Shown: positions 1 to 9,300 of the stretch, piece after piece
Layout: every line of letters begins with the position of its first letter
Numbering within the stretch: the stretch's first letter is position 1
From: Bog-756 sp963699085
GTDB lineage: Bacteria; Actinomycetota; Acidimicrobiia; Acidimicrobiales; RAAP-2
NCBI GenBank assembly: GCA_963699085.1
Contig: CAVOTH010000002.1
Span: forward strand, 186,001-250,000
Direction of reading: 5' to 3'
DNA length: 64,000 nt
Made by a program: the position numbers and the translations under genes
The notes under the pieces: model-generated
What the model was told of the DNA's origin: nothing
The model's input: only the letters and a program-made list of their open reading frames with translations
Databases searched by the model: none

Positions 1-769
1 AGCAACCACGGACGATCGCCTCGTCCTCGGCCGCCTCCGGACCGTACCGCTTCGACCAGTCGATGGGCTCACACAACTCCACGGTGATCTTGGCGGGAAG
101 CGGCAACGTGGGTATCCCTCCGGGGACGACCCCGAAGGGCGGGCCGAACACGAGAGGCATCACCTTGATCCGGAAGATCCGGTCAAGGCCGAGCAGCTTC
201 GCCACCCGCTGTCCCCGGGCAAGTACGACGAGGGTCTCGTGTGCGCCGATCGAAACGGCGGGCACGACGGGCACCTGGAGCCGAAGGGCGAGCCGGACGA
301 AGCCCATCCGTCCGCCGAAGTCGATGCGGTTGCGATCCCGCCAGGGCCGGAACACCTCGTAGTCCCCGCCGGGGAAGTCGATCAGGATCCCGTTGCCCCG
401 AAGGACTCCTTCTGCACCGGCCGGTGTGGCTTCGACCGCCCCGCCCCGCCTCATGGTCGGACCGATTCCGGGGAGCCCCAACAGAAAGGAGTGGAACAAC
501 GCGTAGACGGGCTCGTCCTGTCCTCGCTCCCGCCACCACGCGGTCAACAACACGGGAAGGTCCGGTGGCATCTGGCCTCCCGAATGGTTCCCGACGACGA
601 GGAACGGGCCTCGCTCGGGCAGACGGTCGAAGCCCCTCACCTCGGAGCGGAAGTAGGAGGCGTAGCGCTCGAGTATGGGTCGTACCGCACTGAGGAAGGC
701 CACGTCCCGCGTCGAGCCGACCGGGTCGTCTTCACGGTCGAGGTTCTCGGTCACCCACCAACTATGCAC
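1..769 (-). CDS. Lysophospholipid acyltransferase family protein (3' end missing)
   Basis: The protein is read on the minus strand and its C-terminus runs off the left edge. About 60 residues in, it has an acyltransferase-type block (VVGNHSGGQMPPDLP), and further on the block DFPGGDYEVFRPW, which takes the place of the FPEGTR motif in the glycerolipid acyltransferase superfamily. Such enzymes move a fatty acyl group from acyl-CoA or acyl-ACP to a lysophospholipid or related alcohol at the inner membrane. Later segments (LQVPVVPAVSIGAHET, KVMPLVFGPPFG) also fit the family. I took the GTG at 769, just before HSWWVTENLDRED. The frame stays open further upstream without a convincing start, so the N-terminus is uncertain. 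The substrate cannot be told from sequence. Confidence 0.75.
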   Translation of the reverse strand, partial: MHSWWVTENLDREDDPVGSTRDVAFLSAVRPILERYASYFRSEVRGFDRLPERGPFLVVGNHSGGQMPPDLPVLLTAWWRERGQDEPVYALFHSFLLGLPGIGPTMRRGGAVEATPAGAEGVLRGNGILIDFPGGDYEVFRPWRDRNRIDFGGRMGFVRLALRLQVPVVPAVSIGAHETLVVLARGQRVAKLLGLDRIFRIKVMPLVFGPPFGVVPGGIPTLPLPAKITVELCEPIDWSKRYGPEAAEDEAIVRGC

Positions 770-872
770 CCCGGCCGATGTGCTGTTCGGGGGTAGGCGC
801 CTTGCCCCGGGCGGACTACCCCACGTCGATCGCAGAGATCACAAGGGCCTGCGGGGGCCCTGACCAGGTACT

Positions 873-1058
873 TCAGTCGGCTCCCCGCTCCTCGTCATCA
901 GCAGGGGCCTTCGGGAAGCCCGATAGGTGCGGGGTGGCATCGACCAACGCCTCGCAGGCTCGCACGATCTCTGGGTCGCCGCCGCGTAGGTGGGCGTCGA
1001 GGTACTCCCGAGCCTCACCTGCGGTTTTCGGCCTCCAATCGTTGTGCCATTCGGGCAT
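873..1058 (-). CDS. Small hypothetical protein, 61 aa
   Basis: A short frame starting MPEWHNDWRPKTAGEAREYL and ending in an acidic tail (DDEERGAD). Its start is an ATG at 1058. It has a helical, charged composition, no cysteines, no signal peptide and no membrane segment. It is transcribed away from the CAP-domain gene that begins at 1127. I do not recognise the family. Codon use is high-GC in the third position like its neighbours, which is the main reason for keeping it. The frame stays open upstream to about 1454 but that part overlaps the next gene and reads as low-complexity shadow. Confidence 0.45.
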   Translation of the reverse strand: MPEWHNDWRPKTAGEAREYLDAHLRGGDPEIVRACEALVDATPHLSGFPKAPADDEERGAD

Positions 1059-1126
1059 GGGCCCTACCGTATCGGGCACAAGCGTCGGGATCCCGCTCTG
1101 TCCTCTCCCTTGACGGGTCACCCCGT

Positions 1127-2776
1127 TTGGCGTCAGGGGCGGCCAAACTGGTAGCAAGCACGCGACGAGCCCGGGTGGCACGGACCGGGAATCTGAAGGG
1201 GCACGGAGATGCGAGTCAAAAAACGTTGACAGGTTCCACCGCGGCACCCCACAACCAGATCCCGACTGGCCGCGGCCGGAAGTGGTCGAGCCGCCCTCTC
1301 TGGGTGGTCGGCGCCATGGGTGCTGCACTGGCCCTCCTGATCGGGCTCCTACTGGTGCCCTCGAGCTCCCCCCGGACGGTACGACCGGCCGACTCTGCAC
1401 CCTCCATCGACACTGTCCAGGCGCTCTACGCCCAGGACCTCCTGGCCCGGACAAACGCCGAACGGGCCGCCCGGAATTCGCCCACCCAGCCGATCCCTGC
1501 TCTCGCCGTGGACCCGGGGCTGGCCGCCGCGGCCCAGTCCTGGTCTGCGGAACTGGCGTCGACCGGCGTGGTTCAAGACCCGTCGCTGCCCGGCTGCGGC
1601 TCGGCGCCGACGGCGGAGCAGATCTGCGAACTCGCCAGCAACTCCGGGGACTCCGGCAGCGGCCCGTGGCCGGGTGACGGATCGGATGGGATGGAGAGCG
1701 ACTTCATGGCCTCCCCGATACACCGGCAGAACATGCTGGATGCCGGCTATGACGAGGTCGGGATCGGTGTCACCTGCGGCGGCGGCCAGGCCTGGACCGT
1801 CGAGCTCTTCGGCTATTCCTACGGGGAGATAGGGTCCGCCCAGGGCCGCGAGGCCGCTCAGCAGGCAGTGGCGGGCGACCCGGTCCCACCCCTGCCGACG
1901 GTGGCGGGCGCCCAGACGGGTGACCCCGTCTACTGCCCGGGCCAGACCGTCGGCCCCGACGGCCAGACGACGTCGGCCGGCGGCCAGTACTCCTACCCCT
2001 ACTCGGTTCCCCCTGTGCCCGGCGAGCCGCTGGCAGTGGCCCCGGCCGTGGGAATCGCGGCAGCGGCCGGCGACCAGGGCTACTGGGTGGCCAGATCGGA
2101 CGGCTCGGTGAGCGCACTCGGTTCGGCGACCGACTTCGGCTCGATGGCCGGACAGAGACTCTCCTTCCCGATAGTCGGGATCGAGTCGACCCCGGACGGA
2201 GGCGGCTACTGGCTGGTGGGCTCCGACGGAGGGATCTTCGCCTTCGGGGATGCCGGCTTCTTCGGCTCGACCGGCGGTCTCCACCTCAACGCCCCGATCG
2301 TCGGGATGGCGCCGACGGCCGACGGCGGCGGCTACTGGGAGGTCGGGGCGGACGGCGGGATCTTCGCCTTCGGCGATGCTGTCTACTTCGGCTCGAACTC
2401 CGGACTCCACCTGAAAGCCCCGATTGTCGGGATTGCGCCGACCGCCGACGGCCGCGGCTACTGGGAGGTCGGGGCGGACGGCGGGATCTTCGCCTTCGGA
2501 GATGCCAGCTTCTTCGGCTCGACCGGTGCTCTGCACCTCAACGCCCCGATCGTCGGTATGGCGACCGCCTCCGCCGGCCATGGCTACTGGCTGGTGGGCT
2601 CGGACGGCGGGATCTTCGCCTTCGGCGACGCCCCGTTCCAGGGGAGCGCCGGATCCCTCGCCCTGCAGGCCCCGATCACCGGCATCGCCGCCGACCCGTC
2701 TACCGGCGGCTACTGGCTGGCCGGCTCCGACGGCGGGGTCTTCGCCTTCGCAGCACCGTTTGCCGGTGCCGGCTGA
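1127..2776 (+). CDS. Membrane-anchored CAP (SCP/PR-1) domain protein with propeller-like repeats
   Basis: The N-terminus has a basic stretch then one hydrophobic segment (about residues 58-76, LWVVGAMGAALALLIGLLLV), a signal anchor or signal peptide. A CAP-like domain follows at about residues 95-235: ARTNAERAARN, LAAAAQSWSAELASTG, FMASPIHRQNMLDAGYDEVG and GGQAWTVELFG match the usual helix, HRxxML and closing-strand elements. After a proline/glycine linker, residues about 318-549 hold six 42-residue repeats of the GYWxVGSDGGIFAFGDA type, likely a beta-propeller or beta-rich wall-binding domain. The start codon is uncertain: TTG at 1127 gives the longest frame, and GTG at 1175 or TTG at 1226 are alternatives. 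The protein is probably exported and cell-surface. The repeat type is, from memory, characteristic of Acidimicrobiia. Confidence 0.8.
   Translation: MASGAAKLVASTRRARVARTGNLKGHGDASQKTLTGSTAAPHNQIPTGRGRKWSSRPLWVVGAMGAALALLIGLLLVPSSSPRTVRPADSAPSIDTVQALYAQDLLARTNAERAARNSPTQPIPALAVDPGLAAAAQSWSAELASTGVVQDPSLPGCGSAPTAEQICELASNSGDSGSGPWPGDGSDGMESDFMASPIHRQNMLDAGYDEVGIGVTCGGGQAWTVELFGYSYGEIGSAQGREAAQQAVAGDPVPPLPTVAGAQTGDPVYCPGQTVGPDGQTTSAGGQYSYPYSVPPVPGEPLAVAPAVGIAAAAGDQGYWVARSDGSVSALGSATDFGSMAGQRLSFPIVGIESTPDGGGYWLVGSDGGIFAFGDAGFFGSTGGLHLNAPIVGMAPTADGGGYWEVGADGGIFAFGDAVYFGSNSGLHLKAPIVGIAPTADGRGYWEVGADGGIFAFGDASFFGSTGALHLNAPIVGMATASAGHGYWLVGSDGGIFAFGDAPFQGSAGSLALQAPITGIAADPSTGGYWLAGSDGGVFAFAAPFAGAG
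2078..2773 (+). repeat. Six tandem 126-bp (42-aa) coding repeats
   Basis: Starting at each GGC-TAC-TGG (Gly-Tyr-Trp), units begin at 2078, 2204, 2330, 2456, 2582 and 2708. Units two to four are nearly identical in protein and very close in DNA; the first is the most diverged and the last is shortened. The exact 126-bp phase means the array could expand or shrink by recombination without breaking the frame. Confidence 0.85.
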
Positions 2777-2856
2777 GCAGCCTCATCCAGACGATGGACT
2801 GAGCGAGTTCGCTGATTGCTGGCTACGGTAAAGCCTGTCTCGGCGGAAGGGGCTCA

Positions 2857-5800
2857 GTGGGCACGGAGAACGTAGCGATCCTCTTCACGGACGTTGTTGA
2901 TTCGACCGCGCTTTCCCAGCTCATCTCTCCAGAGGAGGCGGATCAGGCTCGCCAGAGGCACTACACGATCCTCCGCGAGCCGATTCTGCGGTCCGGTGGG
3001 ACCGAAGTGAAGAACCTCGGCGATGGGCTCATGGTGGTGTTCGGATCGGCTTCGGCGGCACTGTCCTGTGCCGTCGCCATGCAGCAGGCCGTAGACGCCG
3101 ACAACCGCAATCAAGCGCTACCGGTCGGTCTGCGGATCGGAATCAGTGGTGGGGAAGTCGCGTGCGAAGACGACGATTACTTCGGCGACCCGGTGATCGA
3201 AGCCTCGCGACTCTGCTCGGCCAGCACCAGCGGGCAGATCCTCGCAGCGGAAGTGGTCCGGCTCATGGCCGGTCGGCGAAGTCCCCACGAGACCCGTCCG
3301 GTCGGTGGGCTGTCGCTGAAGGGACTGCCCGATCCGGTCGATGCCGTCGAGGTGCAGTGGGAGCCGCTGGCAACACTCACCTTCGAGGGTGTGATGCCGC
3401 TCCCGGGCCGCCTTTCCGAGCGGCCAGGGGTGGGTGTCGTCGGCCGGGAACAGGAACTGTCGAGATTGGCCGACGCCATGAAGCGGGTGTCCTCCGGTGG
3501 CGGGCGCGAGATCCTCCTCATCTCCGGTGAGGCCGGCCAGGGAAAGACCACACTCGTCGCTGAGGCCGCCCGTGCCGCGTGGGGCGGTGGAGCGGTCGTC
3601 CTGTTCGGGCAGTGTGAAGAGGACATCGCCACCCCCTATCAGTTGTTCTCCGAGGCGCTCGGGCACTTCGTCAGCCATGCCCCGGAGGATCAGCTCGTGG
3701 CCCACGTCGAGACCCACGGATCGGAGCTCGTCCGACTGGTGCCCGAGCTGGCGGGCAGACTCCCGAACCTCCCCCCATCCCGGGCCACCGACTCCGACTC
3801 CGAGAGGTATCTGCTCTTCGGCGCGGCCTGCGGTCTTCTGCGGATGGCCTCATCGGACCAACCGGTGGTCCTGGTGCTCGATGACCTGCAATGGGCGGAC
3901 CAGGGGAGCCTCCTGTTGCTGCGCCACCTGGTGGTGGCGGAGGAGAACTCCCGGGTGATGATCCTCGGGACCTTCCGGGACAGCGAGCTGTCCCATGTCC
4001 ACCCTCTGCTCGACACCCTGGCGGCACTCCACCGGATCGACGGCAACACCCGCATCCCGTTGGCCGGCCTCGACGACGCCGGGGTGGTCACGCTGATGGA
4101 GGCCATTGCCGGCTACACCCTCGAGGGTCCCGAGTTGGAGCTGGCCCACGCCGTCTACCGGGACACGGACGGCAATCCCTTCTTCGTCTACGAGGTGCTC
4201 CGTCATCTCTCCGAATCAGGCACCATCTACCAGGACGCGGCGGGCCGTTGGGTCGTACAGGAATCAGAGGAGACCGTCCCTCTGCCCGAGAGCGTTCGCG
4301 AGGTCATCGGTGCCCGGGTCGGACGGCTGGGCCCGGTCTCGGAACAGATCCTCTCCGTTGCCGCCGTCATCGGGCGCGACTTCGACATCGGCCTCCTGTC
4401 CCGTGCCGCGTCGACCTCGGAGGATGCGCTTCTCGACGTTCTGGACAGGGCAAAGGGCGCCGCCCTGGTGCGGGAGGTCGTCGACGTTCCGGGTCGCTTC
4501 ATGTTCGCTCACGCCCTCATCCAGCACACGCTCTACCAGGACATGGGCCCCAGCCGGCGGGCGCGGACCCATCGCACCGTGGCCGAAGCGCTGGAGGAAC
4601 TCTGCGGGGACCACCCCGGACCGCGGGTGGGTGAGCTGGCCCACCACTGGTTCAACGCCACCCAGACCATCGATGTGTCCAAAGCCATACGGTTCTCGCG
4701 CCAGGCCGGTGATGCCGCGCTGGCGGCGCTCGCTCCGGACGACGCGCTGCGCCACTATGGGCGGGCGCTCGATCTCCACTCCCACAACGGGGGGCACGAC
4801 CCGGCCCTCGAGATCGATCTGATGATCGGGCTCGGTACCGCCCAGCGCCAGAAGGGCGACCCGGGATTCCGCCAGACCCTCCTCGATGCCGCACAACGAG
4901 CATCCACCCTCGAGGACACGGACCGGTTGGTGGCGGCCGCGCTGGCCAACGATCGCGGCTTCTACAGTGCGGTCGGCGCCATCGACGTGGACAAGGTGGC
5001 CATACTCGAGCGGGCGTCCGAACTGGTGTCCGACGGCACGCCGGAACGTGCACTCATCCTGGCCACGCTCTGTTCGGAGCTCGCCTATGGGAGCCCTCTC
5101 GACAGGCGCCGGGCGCTGGCGGACGAGGCGCTGTCGATCGCCACCGCCCTCGGCAACGACGCCGTCATCGTGCGGGTGCTCAATCATGTGCACGTGGCCC
5201 TGCAGGTGCCATCCCTCCTGGCCGAGTCGCTCGTCCGGACAGCCGAGGCGCTCACCAGGGCCCAACGCATCGGCGACCCGGTCCAGGTCCTCTGGTCGGC
5301 GCACTGGCGCGCCACGGACGCCGCCCGCTCCGGGGACATCGAGGAAGTGGAACGCTGCATCGAGTTGCACGGGGCCATGGCCGAACAGCTGGACCAGCCG
5401 ATGTTCACGTGGGACCACACGTTCCTCCGGGCCCTGCAGGCGCAGATCGCCGGGGATTCCGAGCGAGCGGAATCGCTGGCCTCCGAGGCACTTCGCATCG
5501 GCACCGAAGGCGGCCAACCGGATGCCGCCACAATCTTCGGCGCGCAGTTCATCGTGGCCAGTGGGCAGCGGGGGACGATGAGCGAGCTGGCTCCCCTCAT
5601 CGAGGAGATGGCGGCGAACGCGCCGAATATCTCCCGGTGGCTGTTCGCATCACTGCTGGCGAAGGCCCACGTGGAGGGCGACCGGACCGACAGTGCGCTG
5701 GTCTTGTTGGAGAGTTTCGCGGCGGCAGATTTCGAGCTACCGGATGACCAGATCTGGATGACGGGGATGGTCGACTTCGCCGAGGCGGCGATCGAATGCC

Positions 5801-6168
5801 GGGACCCGGCCCTGGCCGGGCCGTTGTTCGAGCGGCTCGAGCCGTGGCGCGATCAGGTTCCAGCCACGGGAGGGTCCGCCCTGGCCCCGGTGAGCCACTA
5901 TCTCGGGGGTCTGGCCTGGGTGATGAGGCGGTTTGACGAGGCTGACGCCTTCTTCGAACAGGCGAACGAGATCGGGACGCGGATGCGAGCGAAGTTCTTC
6001 GTCGCTCAGACGCAGCTGCGGTGGGGCCAGATGCTCGTCGAACGTGGTGCCCCCGGGGATCTCGAACGGGCCCACCAGCTGCTCACCGACGCCGGTGCGG
6101 CAGCCATGGCGAACGGGTACGGGACGGTGGACCGGCGGGCGGCCGCCGCCCTCCAGCACCTGGGTTGA
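2857..6168 (+). CDS. Class III nucleotide cyclase domain, AAA/STAND ATPase and TPR-like tail
   Basis: A cytoplasmic signalling protein of 1103 residues. Residues about 4-175 are a class III cyclase homology domain: the metal aspartates are seen in LFTDVVDST and in KNLGDGLMVVF, where the lysine is also the usual adenine-contact position. The catalytic helix reads VIEASRLC, so the arginine is present but the usual asparagine is not. An ATPase follows with Walker A SGEAGQGKTT near 222-231 and Walker B VLVLDDLQWAD near 337. The remaining 600 residues are alpha-helical and TPR-like. No C-terminal LuxR helix-turn-helix is visible, unlike many relatives. The GTG start has a good ribosome site (GGAAGGGG) eight bases upstream. 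It may make cAMP or be a cyclase-like sensor. Confidence 0.85.
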   Translation: MGTENVAILFTDVVDSTALSQLISPEEADQARQRHYTILREPILRSGGTEVKNLGDGLMVVFGSASAALSCAVAMQQAVDADNRNQALPVGLRIGISGGEVACEDDDYFGDPVIEASRLCSASTSGQILAAEVVRLMAGRRSPHETRPVGGLSLKGLPDPVDAVEVQWEPLATLTFEGVMPLPGRLSERPGVGVVGREQELSRLADAMKRVSSGGGREILLISGEAGQGKTTLVAEAARAAWGGGAVVLFGQCEEDIATPYQLFSEALGHFVSHAPEDQLVAHVETHGSELVRLVPELAGRLPNLPPSRATDSDSERYLLFGAACGLLRMASSDQPVVLVLDDLQWADQGSLLLLRHLVVAEENSRVMILGTFRDSELSHVHPLLDTLAALHRIDGNTRIPLAGLDDAGVVTLMEAIAGYTLEGPELELAHAVYRDTDGNPFFVYEVLRHLSESGTIYQDAAGRWVVQESEETVPLPESVREVIGARVGRLGPVSEQILSVAAVIGRDFDIGLLSRAASTSEDALLDVLDRAKGAALVREVVDVPGRFMFAHALIQHTLYQDMGPSRRARTHRTVAEALEELCGDHPGPRVGELAHHWFNATQTIDVSKAIRFSRQAGDAALAALAPDDALRHYGRALDLHSHNGGHDPALEIDLMIGLGTAQRQKGDPGFRQTLLDAAQRASTLEDTDRLVAAALANDRGFYSAVGAIDVDKVAILERASELVSDGTPERALILATLCSELAYGSPLDRRRALADEALSIATALGNDAVIVRVLNHVHVALQVPSLLAESLVRTAEALTRAQRIGDPVQVLWSAHWRATDAARSGDIEEVERCIELHGAMAEQLDQPMFTWDHTFLRALQAQIAGDSERAESLASEALRIGTEGGQPDAATIFGAQFIVASGQRGTMSELAPLIEEMAANAPNISRWLFASLLAKAHVEGDRTDSALVLLESFAAADFELPDDQIWMTGMVDFAEAAIECRDPALAGPLFERLEPWRDQVPATGGSALAPVSHYLGGLAWVMRRFDEADAFFEQANEIGTRMRAKFFVAQTQLRWGQMLVERGAPGDLERAHQLLTDAGAAAMANGYGTVDRRAAAALQHLG

Positions 6169-6173
6169 CCGCC

Positions 6174-6319
6174 GACTTCATCCGATCAGCCCTGCCCTGG
6201 TCGATGGCAATGAGCGACTCGGTTGGTTGGCGACCACCGTGTTTCTCGACCTGAACGGCCCTGCGCCCGATCTGCTCGACGACGAGGCGTTCGCTTCCGA
6301 GCTTCGGGTGCCCGACTGA
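6174..6319 (+). pseudogene. Remnant of a Doc/Fic-family toxin gene (3' part only)
   Basis: Just after the cyclase gene a short frame reads HPISPALVDGNERLGWLATT, then VFLDLNG and LLDDEAFASEL before a TGA at 6317. This matches the end of Doc (death on curing) toxins, whose active-site loop is HxFxDGNKR followed by a tryptophan/alanine helix and an FLxxNG strand. The first two thirds of the toxin and any antitoxin gene are missing, and the loop start is altered (HPISPALVDGN instead of HxFVDGN), so this is most likely a dead fragment. The upstream frame runs antisense-like through the cyclase gene in another phase and carries no Doc sequence. Confidence 0.55.
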
Positions 6320-6377
6320 CGTCGTGGGGGCGGTCGGTGGTGGAGGATGGCCCAGACCCAGCGTGACAGCCCGGCCA

Positions 6378-6383
6378 TACACT
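6378..6383 (+). promoter_or_regulatory. -10 box of a leaderless promoter for the lhr gene
   Basis: TACACT fits TAnnnT and is followed by exactly six bases (GGACAG) and the GTG at 6390. There is no Shine-Dalgarno sequence. Transcription would start at or next to the start codon. Confidence 0.55.
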
Positions 6384-6389
6384 GGACAG

Positions 6390-9300
6390 GTGACCCGGAC
6401 CTCAGCCCCGATCGGCGTCAATGGCGCCCGAACCGACGTAGCGGTGGGTGCCCCCGGTACCGACGTGAGCGCCGACACCGGGATCGCCGACGGAATCCCC
6501 GGCCAGTTCCATCCGGCTGTCGTCGCCTGGTTCCGTCGCACCTTTCCGGGAGGTGCCACCGAGCCCCAACGGCGGGCGTGGCCTCGGATCCTGGCCGGTG
6601 AGGACGTCCTGGTTGCCTCGCCGACCGGTTCGGGGAAGACCCTGACCGGGTTCCTGGTGGCCATCGACGCCGCCTACCGGGCCGAGTCGGATGCCCCTCC
6701 GGTGGCGACCGATCACGCATCGCCGAAAGGTCCCGGCGTCGTCTACATCTCGCCGCTCCGGGCCCTCGCCGTCGACGTGGAGGAGAATTTGCAGGTGCCG
6801 CTGGCCGGCATCGCCCGCGAAGCCGAGCGACTCGGTCTGGCCCCACCGCAGCTCACCGTTGCCGTCCGTACCGGGGACACTCCGGCCGCCGAACGGGCGG
6901 CCATGCGCAAGAACCCGCCCGACCTCCTGGTCACGACCCCGGAATCGCTGTACCTGCTCCTGACCGCCGCCTCGTCGCGGGCGACTCTCGGAGGAGTCCA
7001 TACCGTCATCGTGGACGAGGTCCACACCCTGGCCCGGGACAAGCGGGGCTCCCATCTGGCTCTCAGCCTCGAGCGCCTCTCCCACCTGGTGGCGGAGCGG
7101 GGCGGACGCCTGCAGCGGATCGGCCTGTCGGCGACCCAGCGCCCGCTCGAGGTGGTGGCGCGGCTGTTGTCCGGTGTGGACCCGGACCGCACCCCGGCGA
7201 CCATCATCGATTGCGGACACGCCCGAGATCTCGACGTCGCCATCGAGCTGCCGGCCAGTGAGCTCGAGTCGGTGGCCAGCGGTGGCCAGTTCGGTGACGT
7301 CCTGGACAACATCGCCGCCCATGTGCTCGAGCACCGCACCACGCTCATCTTCGTCAACACCCGCAAGATGGCGGAGCGGGTGGCCCACCAGCTGGCGCTC
7401 CGGCTCGGGGCCGAGGAAGGTGCCGTCGCCGCGTCGGGTGGCGAGGTGGACGCCTCCCTCCAGGTGGCGGCTCACCACGGCAGCCTGTCGGCGGCCCGCC
7501 GACGCATCGTCGAACAACGGCTCCGGGCCGGCGACCTGCGGGCCCTCGTCGCCACCGCCTCCCTCGAGCTCGGCATCGACGTCGGACCGGTCGAGCTGGT
7601 CTGCCAGATCGGCTCCCCCCGGGCCATCGCCACCTTCCTCCAACGGGTGGGGCGGGCCAATCACCACGTGGAGGGGACACCGTCGGGGCGCCTCTACCCG
7701 ATGACCCGCGACGAGCTGGTGGAATGCACCGCCCTCCTGGCCGCGGTCCGCGCCGGTCACCTCGACGTGCTCCATCCCCCGGTCGCCCCGCTCGACGTCC
7801 TCACCCAGCAGATCGTGGCCGAGGTCGCCGCCGCCGAGGAGTGGGACGTCGACGGGCTCTTCGAGCTGGTGCGGCGGGCCGCCCCCTTCGCCGACCTGGA
7901 TCGCCAGGCGTTCGACCAGGTGGTCGACCTGGCCTCCTGGGGCATCCAGACCGGACGGGGCCGACGGGGTGCACACCTCCACCACGATGCCGTCAACGGT
8001 CGCCTCCGGGCGCGTCGGGGGCGCGGCTGGCCGCCCTCACCAGCGGAGGCGCCATCCCCGAGACCGGCGACTACCGGGTCGTCCTCGACCCCGAGGGCGT
8101 GACGGTCGGATCGGTCCACGAGGACTTCGCCGTCGAGGCCACCGCCGGCGACATCTTCCTCCTCGGCACCCACTCATGGCGTGTGGTCAAGGTGGAGACG
8201 GGCACCGTCCGGGTGGTCGACGCCGCCGACCTGCCCCCCACCATTCCCTTCTGGCTGGGCGAGGCGCCGGCCCGCACGGCTGAACTGAGCGTCGAGGTCG
8301 GTGCACTGCGCGCCGAGCTGGAACCGATGCTGGCCGCCGGCGACGGGACCGGGGCCCGGGCCTTCGTGCGGACGCGGGCCGGCGTCTCCGAAGAAGTTGC
8401 CGATCAGGTCGTCGCCTATCTGGGCGCGGGACTGTTGGCGCTCGGCGCTCTCCCCACCCGGGAGCGCCTGGTGATCGAGCGGGTGTTCGACGACGCCGAG
8501 GGCACCCAGCTCATCATCCACTCCCCCCACGGGGGCCGGATCAACCGGGCCCTGGGCCTGGCGCTGCGCAAGCGCTTCTGCGTCTCCTTCGACTTCGAGC
8601 TCCAGGCTGCCGCCGACGACGACACCGTCGTGCTCTCACTCGGGCCCCAGCACAGCTTCCCCCTGACCCAGGTGCCGTCGATGCTGCACAGCGCCACCGT
8701 CCGCGATGTGCTGGTCCAGGCGGTCCTTCCCCACCCCATGCTGGCCGCCCGGTGGCGGTGGAACCTCAACCGCGCCCTGGTCGTCCCCCGGTCGCGGGGC
8801 GGGACCCGCCGGCCCATCCACCTCCAGCGGATGGAGGCCGAGGACATGCTGGCCGCCGTCTGGCCGGCACTGGCCGCCTGTCAGGAGAACGCCCCGCCGG
8901 GTCCGGTGCAGATTCCTGACCACGTGCTGGTGCGCCAGACCGTCGACGACTGCCTGTCCGAGCCCCTCGACGTCGAGGGGCTGGTCGAGCTGCTCGGCCA
9001 GGTGGAGTCCGGCCGGGTGTCCGTGCACTTCGTGGAGTCGGCCGAGCCGTCACCTCTCGCCCACGGGATCCTGACCGGCAAGCCCTTCACCTTTCTCGAC
9101 GGCGCCCCGTTGGAGGAGCGGCGCACCCGGGCCGTGGCCGTGCCCCGCGGGCTTGGTGTGGTGGGCCCCGACGGTCTGCCGCCCGGGCTACCGGTGGCGC
9201 CGGGGGAGCTGGCGGCGTTCGACCCGGTGGCCGAGGCCGAGGTGGTCGACCAGGTCCGACCGGAACCCCGTGACCCGGACGAGCTCCACGACCTGCTCCT

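Noticed and set aside
1081..1226. Possible riboswitch upstream of the CAP-domain gene
   Set aside because: I compared the leader by eye with the c-di-GMP, c-di-AMP and cobalamin cores; only scattered words matched and no consistent stem set could be drawn.
4264..5517. Open frame of about 400 codons antisense to the cyclase-AAA gene
   Set aside because: No domain seen, and it lies wholly opposite the TPR-like region of a well-supported gene.
6402..7985. Open frame of over 500 codons antisense to lhr
   Set aside because: Composition is that of a shadow frame (rich in Gly, Arg, Asp, His) and the plus strand carries complete helicase motifs.
8013..8026. Programmed -1 frameshifting as the explanation for the lhr break
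   Set aside because: There is no X-XXY-YYZ slippery heptamer with a clear downstream pseudoknot, and Lhr is not known to use frameshifting; a simple indel is more likely.
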